Of a DNA stretch of 64,000 nt, positions 33,064 to 41,979 are shown piece by piece. Source of the stretch: an uncultured Lachnospiraceae bacterium (GTDB taxonomy: Bacteria > Bacillota > Clostridia > Lachnospirales > Lachnospiraceae). Position 1 is the stretch's first letter. Each line of letters starts with the position of its first letter. Location: positions 3,820 to 67,819 of the forward strand of contig CAJUQB010000014.1 of assembly GCA_910588285.1 (NCBI GenBank), read 5' to 3'. A model generated the notes under the pieces. The model was given only the letters and a program-made list of their open reading frames with translations, was not told the DNA's origin and searched no databases. The translations under genes and the position numbers were made by a program.

Positions 33064-34013
33064 ATGAATTATGCAATAAAAGCTTCGAATATTGAGATAG
33101 AGTATAACGGAAGGATGCTTTTGGATATTGATGAGCTGTTTGTATATCCCACAGACAAAATTGGGCTGGTTGGTGCAAATGGCCGTGGGAAGACAACCCT
33201 CCTCCATATACTGGCAGGCATTCTTCCCTGTCCCCAAGCAGCCATTGAGAGAAACGGTATCATTCGGGTCATGGAGCAGCTTCATTCAACAGAGGAGTAT
33301 GAAGAACTGGATGTGGACAACGACTTGTTAAAGAATTTCAGTAAATTATCCGTTGCAGATAAATCCCGGGAGCATTTCAGCGGCGGAGAGGAGACAAGAA
33401 CGCAGATTGCGAATACGTTCCGGGCAGATACTGCAGGAATCATTGCAGATGAGCCCACCAGCCATTTGGATTATGAAGGCATACAGTATTTGATTGCAGA
33501 ACTGAAAACAAATGTCTTACAATCGGTATGTGGCAGAAAAGGATAAAAGCAATTTTGGAGGGAGACTGGGCCATCAGTCCTCTGTCGGCTCCAAGGAAAT
33601 TAGAATTGCATAATCCATATCCAATTATAGGGGAGAAAATCTGTAAATCATTTGGCGGGCTTGTACTGTTTGACAATGCCGGGTTTAGCCTGCCGTTGAA
33701 CAGCAAAGCGGCAATCACAGGGCCAAACGGCTGCGGGAAAACGACATTGTTCTGGATGATTTTAGAAAGAGAATCCTGTATGAAGATTTCACCGAAAGCG
33801 GTGTTCGGCGTTTATGCCCAGACGGTCTATCAATGCCAAAGGCGGGAGACGGTGATGGAATACTTATTGGAGCACTGCGAATATAGCAGCTCTGAAATCA
33901 GAGGGTCATTAATAAACATGGGGCTTCTATCGCTTTTGCTGGGAAGATATAATATTTTGCTGTTAGATTTCCCTGCCAAATACATATTTTGCCCCTTCCT
34001 GCCAAACCTATAA
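33064..34013 (+). pseudogene. decayed ABC-F (ribosomal protection-type) ATPase
   Basis: The start is intact (ATG 33064, GAAGGAG upstream), with first ATPase motifs Walker A GANGRGKTT, signature FSGGEETR and Walker B IIADEPTSHLD. Frame 1 stops at 33546, straight after the first ATPase; a neighbouring frame continues as SYNRYVAEKDKSNFGG, which looks like the inter-domain linker; a third frame from about 33600 gives the second Walker A GPNGCGKTT. The second signature is absent and its Walker B reads LLLDFPAKY instead of LLLDEPT. Length and gaps show at least two internal deletions plus frameshifts. Intact relatives protect ribosomes from lincosamide, streptogramin or pleuromutilin drugs; this copy should be inactive. 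Confidence 0.85.
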
Positions 34014-34031
34014 GGAATAGGAGTGAGGCAT

Positions 34032-34964
34032 ATGTTTTATGTGCAGGGCGCCGCAGGCTTTTTGCCTGTGAATCTTACAAAATGGAAAAAAGACGAGACC
34101 GCAGTGGGATATTTGACCATGGAAGAAGCAGAGCGGCACAGGGAGAGGCTTCAGATCCCCCTGGAGGTGATTGAGCAGCTTGCCAGGGAGCCGGTGCGCT
34201 TCGGGGGCGGGCTTAGAATGAAGGAGAAGGGAGCCTGCGGTTTGCTGTATCTGCTGCCGGAGGGACAGCAGGCTGCCTATGGGAGGCTTGCTGTCTTTGT
34301 CCGGCAGAACCTGTTTGTGCTGGTGGAGGTATCGGAGGGGCAGGAGAGATGGAAGGAACAGCTTCTGGGCATTCTGGAGGGCCAGAGTGAAGAGGCCACC
34401 TTAGAGCGGGTGGTCTATGAGTATCTGGATCATTTTTTACAGCAGGGGAACCACTGGCTGGGGCAGCTGGAGGCCAGGATCCTTACCATGGAGCACAGCC
34501 TGGTGGAGGGAGCCATGGACCGGAACCTGAACCGTGATATTTTCCGTCTGAAATGCCGCCTTTCCATGCTGAAAAATTATTTCGGACAGTTTGCCAGCAT
34601 TGGCGCCCTGCTCCGGGAAAACGAGAACCATATGTTCTGGCAGGAGGATTTTGAATATTTTAAGGTGTTCACCGACAAGGCGGAACGGCTGCTGGGGAAT
34701 ACAAAGATGCTCTGCGAGGATCTGATCCATGTGCGGGAGGCCCTGGACGCGGCCCTGGATTATAACCTCAATTCCATTATGAAGGTGTTTACTGTGGTTA
34801 CCACTGTCTTTTTGCCCCTGTCCCTGATTACCGGCTGGTATGGGATGAATTTTGCCCATATGCCGGAGCTCACCTGGCGGTACGGATATATTGGCGTGGC
34901 TTTGTTGGCCCTGGCGGTGGTGGCTGCCTGTATCTTCTTTTTTAAGTGGAAGAAGCTGTTGTGA
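34032..34964 (+). CDS. CorA-family metal ion channel
   Basis: 310 aa from ATG 34032, 8 bases after AGGAG. The N-terminal cytoplasmic domain and long helix (about 110-240) lead to two C-terminal transmembrane helices, with the selectivity motif YGMNF just after the first (SLITGWYGMNFAHMPEL). This is the CorA/MIT fold for Mg2+ or related divalent ions as a pentamer. The periplasmic loop MPEL fits the MPEL signature of classical CorA. It follows the ABC-F pseudogene and ends about 90 bases before lepA, interrupting the usual spoIIP-lepA neighbourhood. Confidence 0.93.
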   Translation: MFYVQGAAGFLPVNLTKWKKDETAVGYLTMEEAERHRERLQIPLEVIEQLAREPVRFGGGLRMKEKGACGLLYLLPEGQQAAYGRLAVFVRQNLFVLVEVSEGQERWKEQLLGILEGQSEEATLERVVYEYLDHFLQQGNHWLGQLEARILTMEHSLVEGAMDRNLNRDIFRLKCRLSMLKNYFGQFASIGALLRENENHMFWQEDFEYFKVFTDKAERLLGNTKMLCEDLIHVREALDAALDYNLNSIMKVFTVVTTVFLPLSLITGWYGMNFAHMPELTWRYGYIGVALLALAVVAACIFFFKWKKLL

Positions 34965-35053
34965 AGGAGGATTTTTGGAAAGCTTTGGACAAGAACGCTA
35001 TCATATGGTATAATCTTACAAGCATTTACAGCGCACCGTTAAGGAGGTACGAT

Positions 35054-36868
35054 ATGACAGCTATAGACCAGAGCAAAATCAGGAATTTTTGTATTATTGC
35101 CCATATAGATCACGGAAAATCAACCCTGGCAGACCGTATCATTGAGATGACAGGGCTTCTCACCAGCCGGGAGATGCAGTCCCAGGTGCTGGACAACATG
35201 GACTTGGAGCGGGAGAGGGGCATTACCATCAAGGCCCAGGCCGTCCGGATTGTCTATGAGGCCAAGGATGGCCAGGAATATATTTTTAATCTGATCGACA
35301 CCCCGGGCCATGTGGATTTTAATTATGAGGTATCCAGAAGCCTGGCGGCCTGCGACGGGGCCATTTTGGTGGTGGATGCGGCCCAGGGGATTGAGGCCCA
35401 GACATTGGCCAATGTATATCTGGCCTTAGATCACGACCTGGACGTGCTGCCGGTGATCAACAAGATTGACCTGCCCAGCGCAGACCCCCAGCGGGTCATC
35501 GACGAGATTGAGGATGTGATCGGCTTAGAGGCCCAGGATGCCCCCCAGATTTCCGCCAAGACGGGCCTTAATGTGGAAGAGGTGTTAGAGCAGATTGTGG
35601 AGAAAATCCCGGCTCCCGGCGGGGATGCGGCCGCGCCCTTAAAGGCATTGATCTTTGATTCCCTGTATGATTCCTACAAGGGGGTCATTGTGTTCTGCCG
35701 GCTGATGGAGGGCACGGTACGGGTGGGCACTCCCATCCGGATGATGGCCACCGGGGCTACGGCAGACGTGGTGGAGGTGGGATATTTCGGGGCCGGCCAG
35801 TTCATTCCCTGTGAAGAGTTGTCTGCCGGGATGGTGGGCTATATTACCGCCAGCCTGAAGAATGTCAAGGATACCCGGGTGGGCGATACGGTGACGGATG
35901 CCAGCCGCCCCTGCAGCGAGGCCCTGCCAGGGTACAAGAAGGTCAATCCCATGGTATACTGCGGCCTCTACCCGGCGGACGGGGCCAAGTACCCGGATCT
36001 GCGGGACGCCCTGGAAAAGCTCCAGCTCAATGACGCGGCCCTGCAGTTTGAGCCGGAGACCTCCATTGCACTGGGATTCGGCTTCCGGTGCGGCTTTTTG
36101 GGGCTGCTCCACTTAGAGATTATCCAGGAGCGGCTGGAGCGGGAATTTAACCTGGATCTTGTCACAACGGCGCCGGGGGTTATTTATAAGGTGTATAAGA
36201 CCAATGGGGAGGTGATCGAGCTGACCAATCCTTCCAACCTGCCGGATCCCTCGGAGATTGAGTATATGGAGGAGCCCATGGTCAGCGCGGAGATTATGGT
36301 TACCAGCGAGTTTATTGGGGCCATCATGGATCTCTGCCAGGAGCGGCGGGGCATATACATCAGCATGGAGTACATGGAGGAGACCAGGGCCTTGCTGAAA
36401 TACGAGCTCCCCTTAAATGAGATTATCTACGACTTTTTTGATGCCTTAAAGTCCCGCTCCCGTGGCTATGCTTCCTTTGACTATGAGCTGAAGGGCTATG
36501 AGAAGAGCGAGATGGTGAAGCTGGATATTCTGATCAATAAGGAGGAGGTAGACGCCCTGTCCTTTATTGTCCATGCGGGAACGGCCTATGAGCGGGGGCG
36601 CCGGATGTGCGAGAAGCTGAAGGAGGAGATCCCAAGGCATCTGTTTGAGATTCCGATCCAGGCAGCTGTGGGAGGGAAGGTCATTGCCCGGGAGACGGTC
36701 AAGGCCATGCGCAAGGATGTGCTGGCCAAGTGCTATGGCGGCGATATCACCAGAAAACGGAAGCTTTTGGAGAAGCAGAAGGAGGGAAAGAAGCGGATGC
36801 GTCAGGTAGGCAATGTGGAGATCCCCCAGAAGGCATTTATGAGCGTATTGAAGCTGGACGACCGATAA
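35054..36868 (+). CDS. lepA: elongation factor 4 (LepA)
   Basis: 604 aa from ATG 35054, with AAGGAGG 6 bases upstream; the frame is open back into corA but that part is not LepA-like. GTPase motifs AHIDHGKST, DTPGHVDF and NKIDLPSA, EF-G-like domains, then the LepA-specific C-terminal domain (KVIARETVKAMRKDVLAKCYGGDITRKRKLLEKQKEGKKRM). It back-translocates or remodels stalled ribosomes. Gene order lepA-hemW-hrcA matches Bacillus. Confidence 0.97.
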   Translation: MTAIDQSKIRNFCIIAHIDHGKSTLADRIIEMTGLLTSREMQSQVLDNMDLERERGITIKAQAVRIVYEAKDGQEYIFNLIDTPGHVDFNYEVSRSLAACDGAILVVDAAQGIEAQTLANVYLALDHDLDVLPVINKIDLPSADPQRVIDEIEDVIGLEAQDAPQISAKTGLNVEEVLEQIVEKIPAPGGDAAAPLKALIFDSLYDSYKGVIVFCRLMEGTVRVGTPIRMMATGATADVVEVGYFGAGQFIPCEELSAGMVGYITASLKNVKDTRVGDTVTDASRPCSEALPGYKKVNPMVYCGLYPADGAKYPDLRDALEKLQLNDAALQFEPETSIALGFGFRCGFLGLLHLEIIQERLEREFNLDLVTTAPGVIYKVYKTNGEVIELTNPSNLPDPSEIEYMEEPMVSAEIMVTSEFIGAIMDLCQERRGIYISMEYMEETRALLKYELPLNEIIYDFFDALKSRSRGYASFDYELKGYEKSEMVKLDILINKEEVDALSFIVHAGTAYERGRRMCEKLKEEIPRHLFEIPIQAAVGGKVIARETVKAMRKDVLAKCYGGDITRKRKLLEKQKEGKKRMRQVGNVEIPQKAFMSVLKLDDR

Positions 36869-36891
36869 AGCCAGGGGGACAGGTGGAAGAA

Positions 36892-38049
36892 ATGGGAGCA
36901 AAGAAACTGGAATTATACCTGCACATTCCCTTCTGTATAAAAAAATGCGCCTACTGTGATTTCCTGTCCGCACCGGCGGATCAGAGGACAAGAAGCGCCT
37001 ATGTGGAAGCCCTGATCCGGGAAATCGCAGAAAAGTCACAGGTCTATAAGGAGTACAGCGTACCGTCTCTCTTTTTGGGGGGCGGTACGCCGTCTGTGCT
37101 GTTGGGGGAAGAGATCCTTCGGATTATGGAGGCAGTCTTTTCCTCCTTTCAAGTGGAGGCAGAGGCAGAGATTACCATAGAATGCAATCCGGGTACATTA
37201 AATGAGAAAAAAGCAGCAGACTATAGGAGGGCGGGAATCAACCGCATCAGCCTGGGCCTGCAGTCGGCAAAGGACCGGGAGCTGGCGCTGCTGGGACGGA
37301 TCCACAGCTGGAGGGATTTCCTGGAGAGCTTTGGAATCCTCCGGGCAGCCGGGTTTTCCAACATCAATGTGGATCTCATGTCAGGGCTTCCCTACCAGAG
37401 GCTGGAGGACTGGGCCTACAGCCTGGAGCAGACGGTCCGTCAAAAGCCGGAGCATATTTCCGCCTACAGCTTGATGGTGGAGGAGGGAACGCCCTTTTAT
37501 CAGCATTTTGGGCAGGATGAGAAACGGCGGGAGGCCGGGGAGACGCCAGAGGCCCTGCCGGCCGAGGAGGAGGAGCGCCGGATGTATGGGTGGACAGCCT
37601 CTTATTTAAAAACTCAGGGCTATATGCAATATGAGATTTCCAATTATGCCAGACCGGGTATGGAATGCTGTCATAATATCGGATATTGGACGCTGGTCAA
37701 TTATCTTGGCCTGGGCCTTGGCAGCGCCTCTCTGGTGGAGGGAGTGCGCTTTTCCAATCCCCGTGATCTGTCTGCCTACCTGGCCGGGGATTTTTCTTGT
37801 CGGGAACGGGAGGTTCTAAGCCGCGGGATGCAGATGGAGGAATTCATGTTCCTGGGGCTTCGGATGCTGAGGGGCGTTTCCAGGGCGGAATTTCGAAGCC
37901 GCTTTGGCGTGGAGCCGGAGGCAGTCTATGGCAGCGAAATGGCCAGGCTGTGCCGCCAGGGGCTTTTGGAGCAGCAGGCGGGATTTTTGCGGCTGACGGA
38001 GCAGGGGATCTCTGTCAGCAATTATGTGATGGCCGAATTTATTAAATAA
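36892..38049 (+). CDS. hemW: radical SAM heme chaperone HemW (HemN-like)
   Basis: 385 aa. ATG 36892 is chosen although upstream codons are open, because they overlap lepA; GTG 36883 is an alternative. The radical SAM cluster motif is CIKKCAYC (Cys15, 19, 22), with the HemW form lacking the fourth cysteine of true HemN. GGGTPSVL, the NRISLGLQS block and GYMQYEISNYARPG are typical, and the HemW C-terminal domain closes the protein. HemW is thought to insert heme into respiratory enzymes rather than oxidise coproporphyrinogen. It lies 23 bases after lepA. Confidence 0.93.
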   Translation: MGAKKLELYLHIPFCIKKCAYCDFLSAPADQRTRSAYVEALIREIAEKSQVYKEYSVPSLFLGGGTPSVLLGEEILRIMEAVFSSFQVEAEAEITIECNPGTLNEKKAADYRRAGINRISLGLQSAKDRELALLGRIHSWRDFLESFGILRAAGFSNINVDLMSGLPYQRLEDWAYSLEQTVRQKPEHISAYSLMVEEGTPFYQHFGQDEKRREAGETPEALPAEEEERRMYGWTASYLKTQGYMQYEISNYARPGMECCHNIGYWTLVNYLGLGLGSASLVEGVRFSNPRDLSAYLAGDFSCREREVLSRGMQMEEFMFLGLRMLRGVSRAEFRSRFGVEPEAVYGSEMARLCRQGLLEQQAGFLRLTEQGISVSNYVMAEFIK

Positions 38050-38071
38050 ATCTAAATTTATAAAATAGCTA

Positions 38072-38100
38072 TTGACAAAGAAAAATCAGAGTGTTATCTT
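38072..38100 (+). promoter_or_regulatory. hrcA operon promoter
   Basis: TTGACA at 38072-38077, 17-base spacer, TATCTT at 38095-38100; closely similar to the groESL promoter at 9458 through spacer and flanks. Confidence 0.75.
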
Positions 38101-38113
38101 AAGTACATAGATG

Positions 38114-38140
38114 TTAGCACTCTTGAAAGTTGAGTGCTAA
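38114..38140 (+). promoter_or_regulatory. CIRCE element (HrcA operator) of hrcA-grpE-dnaK-dnaJ
   Basis: TTAGCACTC - 9 bases - GAGTGCTAA, exact consensus and same distance from the promoter as at groESL; HrcA autoregulates here. Confidence 0.97.
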
Positions 38141-38173
38141 CAAGATAAAAACCAAAGCGTTGGGAGTGAGGGA

Positions 38174-39214
38174 ATGCCGGAGCTGGACGAGAGGAAAACA
38201 AAAATTTTAAATACGATCATCCGCAATTATCTGGAGACAGGAGAGCCGGTGGGTTCCCGGACCATTTCCAAGTATTCGGATCTGAATCTAAGCTCTGCCA
38301 CCATACGAAATGAGATGTCGGATTTGGAGGAGCTGGGCTACATCATTCAGCCCCACACCTCCGCAGGCAGGATTCCTTCGGATCAGGGCTACCGGTTTTA
38401 TGTGGATAACCTGATGGCGGAGAAGGACCGGGAGGTGGCGGAGATGAAGGAATTCGTCATCGAGCGCACCGAGAAGATGGAGCAGGTGCTCAAGCAGGTG
38501 GCGAAGCTTCTGGCCAACAATACCAATTACGCCACTATGATTACGGCTCCCAGCTATCACCGCAATAAGCTGAAGTTCATCCAGCTGTCCCATGTGGATC
38601 AGGAGCAGATTCTGGCGGTGATTGTGACAGAGGGGAACATTGTCAAGAACAAGATGATTTCGGTGGAGGAGACCGTGGACAATGAGACGATGCTGAAGCT
38701 GAATATCCTGCTGAATTCCAGTCTCAACGGACTGTCCTTAGAGGAGATCAACCTGGCGACCATTTCCCGCCTGAAGGAGCAGGCAGGCATCCACAGCAAT
38801 ATTATTTCCGATGTGCTGGACGCAGTGGCAGCAGCGGTGCAGGAGGATGAGGATCTTCAGATTTATACCAGCGGGGCCACCAATATCTTCAAGTATCCGG
38901 AGCTGTCCGATTCCCAGAAGGCAAGCGAGCTGATCTCGGCCTTTGAGGAGAAGCAGCAGCTGGTGACCCTGGCCAATCAGGCGCTGACCGGGGACGAGGA
39001 GCATGGAATCCAGATCTATATCGGCAACGAATCCCCGGTGGCGACGATGCGGGACTGCAGCGTGGTGACAGCCACCTATGAGCTGGGGGAGGGGATGCAG
39101 GGAACCATTGGTATTATCGGCCCCAAACGAATGGATTATGAGAATGTAGTGGATAATTTGAAAACGCTGAAGGTTCAGCTGGATCATATATTTAAGAAAT
39201 CAAATGACAGTTAA
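38174..39214 (+). CDS. hrcA: heat-inducible transcription repressor HrcA
   Basis: 346 aa. N-terminal winged helix (LDERKTKILNTIIRNYLETGEPVGSRTISKYSDLNLSSATIRNEMSDLEELGYI) and the HrcA regulatory domain. It binds both CIRCE elements in this window. HrcA needs GroEL to stay active, so chaperonin shortage during stress relieves repression. First gene of the operon hrcA-grpE-dnaK-dnaJ; GGGAGTGAGG precedes ATG 38174. Confidence 0.97.
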   Translation: MPELDERKTKILNTIIRNYLETGEPVGSRTISKYSDLNLSSATIRNEMSDLEELGYIIQPHTSAGRIPSDQGYRFYVDNLMAEKDREVAEMKEFVIERTEKMEQVLKQVAKLLANNTNYATMITAPSYHRNKLKFIQLSHVDQEQILAVIVTEGNIVKNKMISVEETVDNETMLKLNILLNSSLNGLSLEEINLATISRLKEQAGIHSNIISDVLDAVAAAVQEDEDLQIYTSGATNIFKYPELSDSQKASELISAFEEKQQLVTLANQALTGDEEHGIQIYIGNESPVATMRDCSVVTATYELGEGMQGTIGIIGPKRMDYENVVDNLKTLKVQLDHIFKKSNDS

Positions 39215-39231
39215 GAAAGGTGGAGAGCAAC

Positions 39232-39900
39232 GTGGCAGAGAATCAGAAGGATATACAGGAGCAGGAAGTAAGAACAGAGGAGGCTGTGGAGCAGGAGACA
39301 TCCGGCCAGCCGGAGGAGGCAGCAGGCCAGCCAGAGGATCCGGAACAGACAGAGGACAGCAGCCAGGAGGAGACCGGGACAGAGGAGGCCGCAGCTAAGG
39401 AAGAGGCCGCAGAGGGCCAGCCGGAGAAAAAGAAAAGCCCCTTCAAGAAAAAGGAGAAAAAGGACAAGGCGGCGGAACAGATCGCGGAGCTGAATGATAA
39501 GGTAAAACGCCAGATGGCGGAATTCGATAACTTCCGCAAGCGCACCGAGCGGGAGAAATCCCAGATGTTTGAAATCGGCGCCAAGAGCGTGATCGAGAAG
39601 ATCCTGCCTGTGATTGACAACTTTGAACGGGGCCTTGGGGCAGTGCCCGAGGAGAGCCGTGAGGATGGATTTGTCCAGGGCATGGATAAGATCTACAAGC
39701 AGCTGATGACAGAGCTTGAGAGCCTGGGCGTGAAACCCATTGAGGCGGTGGGCAGGGAATTTGACCCGGATTTCCACAATGCGGTGATGCAGGTAGAAAA
39801 CGACGAGCTGGAATCAGGGACAGTGGCCCAGGAATTGCAGAAGGGCTACCTGTATCGGGACAGCGTTGTAAGGCACAGTATGGTAGCAGTGGTGCAGTAG
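39232..39900 (+). CDS. grpE: nucleotide exchange factor GrpE
   Basis: 222 aa if GTG 39232 is used (MAENQKD...); GTG 39220 in the same frame is possible but sits on the ribosome-site sequence AAAGGTGGAG. The first 75 residues are an acidic Glu/Gln/Ala-rich, disordered tail; then Lys-rich coiled coil and the GrpE core (FDNFRKRTEREKSQMFEIGAKSVIEKILPVIDNFERGL, ending in the beta domain DPDFHNAVMQV). It speeds ADP release from DnaK as a dimer. It follows hrcA by 17 bases. Confidence 0.95.
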   Translation: MAENQKDIQEQEVRTEEAVEQETSGQPEEAAGQPEDPEQTEDSSQEETGTEEAAAKEEAAEGQPEKKKSPFKKKEKKDKAAEQIAELNDKVKRQMAEFDNFRKRTEREKSQMFEIGAKSVIEKILPVIDNFERGLGAVPEESREDGFVQGMDKIYKQLMTELESLGVKPIEAVGREFDPDFHNAVMQVENDELESGTVAQELQKGYLYRDSVVRHSMVAVVQ

Positions 39901-39956
39901 CACTTTTATTATATAAAACACGTTCATCATTTATTTTATAATAGGAGGTCTTGATT

Positions 39957-41825
39957 ATGAGCAAGATAATTGGTATTGATTTAGGAACAACAAACAGCTG
40001 TGTAGCAGTTATGGAAGGTGGTAAGCCGGTAGTTATCGCCAATACAGAAGGTGCAAGAACAACTCCGTCCGTTGTAGCATTTACAAAGACCGGTGAGCGT
40101 CTGGTTGGAGAGCCGGCAAAGCGTCAGGCAGTGACCAATGCAGAGAAGACCATTTCCTCCATCAAGCGGGAGATGGGCACGGATTTCAAGAAGGCCATTG
40201 ACGATAAGAAGTTTTCTCCCCAGGAGATTTCCGCTATGATTCTGCAGAAGCTGAAGGGCGACGCTGAGAATTATCTGGGAGAGAAGGTGGCCGAGGCTGT
40301 GATTACCGTACCGGCTTACTTTAACGATGCCCAGCGTCAGGCAACCAAGGATGCCGGCAAGATCGCAGGCCTTGATGTAAAGCGTATCATCAATGAGCCC
40401 ACGGCAGCAGCGCTGGCTTACGGCCTGGACAATGAGAAGGAGCAGAAGATCATGGTATACGACCTGGGGGGCGGTACCTTTGATGTGTCCATCATTGAAA
40501 TCGGCGAGGGCGTCATCGAGGTATTGTCCACCTCCGGCGACAACCGTCTGGGCGGAGATGATTTTGACCAGAAGGTTACGGATTATATGCTGGCTGAGTT
40601 CAAGAAGGCCGAGGGTGTGGATCTCTCCGGCGACAAGATGGCGCTCCAGAGACTGAAGGAAGCGGCAGAGAAGGCTAAGAAGGAGCTGTCCTCCGCTACT
40701 ACGACAAATATCAACCTGCCCTTTATCACTGCCACAAACGAGGGGCCGAAGCATTTTGACATGAACCTGACAAGGGCCAAATTCGACGAGCTGACCCATG
40801 ATCTGGTGGAGCGTACCACCATTCCGGTGCAGAACGCCCTGAAGGATGCAGGCATCACTGCCTCAGAGCTTGGCCAGGTACTGCTGGTTGGCGGTTCCAC
40901 CAGAATCCCGGCTGTTCAGGACAAGGTAAAGCAGCTGACAGGCAAGGAGCCCAGCAAGTCCCTGAACCCGGATGAGTGTGTGGCTCTGGGTGCTTCCATC
41001 CAGGGCGGCAAGCTGGCAGGAGACGCCGGCGCAGGCGAGATCCTTCTTCTGGATGTTACTCCCCTGTCTCTGTCCATCGAGACTATGGGAGGCGTGGCAA
41101 CCAGGCTGATCGAGCGCAATACCACAATCCCCACCAAGAAGAGCCAGATCTTCTCCACAGCAGCAGATAACCAGACTGCCGTTGATATCAATGTGGTACA
41201 GGGCGAGCGGCAGTTCGCAAGGGACAACAAGTCCTTAGGACAGTTCCGCCTGGACGGCATTCCCCCTGCACGCCGGGGGGTACCGCAGATTGAGGTTACC
41301 TTTGATATTGATGCAAACGGTATTGTAAATGTATCTGCCAAGGATCTGGGAACCGGCAAGGAGCAGCATATCACCATTACCGCAGGCTCCAACATGTCGG
41401 ATGAGGATATTGATAAGGCAGTGAAGGAAGCTGCCGAGTTCGAGGCCCAGGACCGGAAGCGCAAGGAAGCGATTGATACCAGGAATGATGCAGATTCCTT
41501 CGTATTCCAGACCGAGAAGGCTCTGGAGGAGGTTGGAGCCAACATTGACGCGGCCGATAAGTCTGCGGTGGAGGCTGATCTTAGTGCATTGAAGGCTTTG
41601 ATCGATGCGCATCCCAATGCAGAGGAGATGACCGACGATCAGGTGGCAGAGATGAAGGCAGCCAAGGAGAAGCTGATGGAGAGCGCCCAGAAGGTATTTG
41701 CCAAGATGTATGAGCAGTCCCAGGCAGCACAGGGAGCGGCAGGCCCAGGCCCGGATATGGGCCAGCAGCAGAGCTACAGCGCACCGGAGGACGATGTGGT
41801 AGACGCAGATTACAAGGAAGTATAG
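39957..41825 (+). CDS. dnaK: chaperone DnaK (Hsp70)
   Basis: 622 aa from ATG 39957 (AGGAGG 8 bases upstream). Motifs: IGIDLGTTNSCVAVMEG, VYDLGGGTFDVSII, VLLVGGSTRIPAVQ, the interdomain VLLLDVTPLSLSIET-type linker, and a C-terminal lid ending in the GrpE/DnaJ-type tail EDDVVDADYKEV. ATP-driven folding chaperone of the cytoplasm. Member of the CIRCE operon. Confidence 0.98.
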   Translation: MSKIIGIDLGTTNSCVAVMEGGKPVVIANTEGARTTPSVVAFTKTGERLVGEPAKRQAVTNAEKTISSIKREMGTDFKKAIDDKKFSPQEISAMILQKLKGDAENYLGEKVAEAVITVPAYFNDAQRQATKDAGKIAGLDVKRIINEPTAAALAYGLDNEKEQKIMVYDLGGGTFDVSIIEIGEGVIEVLSTSGDNRLGGDDFDQKVTDYMLAEFKKAEGVDLSGDKMALQRLKEAAEKAKKELSSATTTNINLPFITATNEGPKHFDMNLTRAKFDELTHDLVERTTIPVQNALKDAGITASELGQVLLVGGSTRIPAVQDKVKQLTGKEPSKSLNPDECVALGASIQGGKLAGDAGAGEILLLDVTPLSLSIETMGGVATRLIERNTTIPTKKSQIFSTAADNQTAVDINVVQGERQFARDNKSLGQFRLDGIPPARRGVPQIEVTFDIDANGIVNVSAKDLGTGKEQHITITAGSNMSDEDIDKAVKEAAEFEAQDRKRKEAIDTRNDADSFVFQTEKALEEVGANIDAADKSAVEADLSALKALIDAHPNAEEMTDDQVAEMKAAKEKLMESAQKVFAKMYEQSQAAQGAAGPGPDMGQQQSYSAPEDDVVDADYKEV

Positions 41826-41835
41826 GCATCTTGCC

Positions 41836-41952
41836 CGAGTAGGGGAATTGTTCCCCTGCTCGTCGCGTGGCCCGCATGCTGCGTCAGCAGTAAGCTTCCA
41901 TATGCGGGCCTGTGCATAAATAGGGTTGGCAGGGCAGTATCCCTGCCAACCC
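41836..41952. repeat. three successive hairpins between dnaK and dnaJ
   Basis: Hairpin 1: CGAGTAGGGGAA/TTCCCCTGCTCG (41836-41862). Hairpin 2: GGCCCGCAT/ATGCGGGCC (41869-41910). Hairpin 3: GGGTTGGCAGGG/CCCTGCCAACCC (41923-41952), perfect 12 bp. None has a T run, so they are likely processing or stability elements, or inserted repeats, rather than terminators. Confidence 0.8.
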
Positions 41953-41979
41953 TTGTAGACGGTAAAGAGGGAGTAAGCA

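Noticed and set aside
36730..36891. Upstream extension of HemW by 54 codons
   Set aside because: Would lie entirely within lepA in another frame and lacks family similarity; radical SAM N-terminus starts at 36892.
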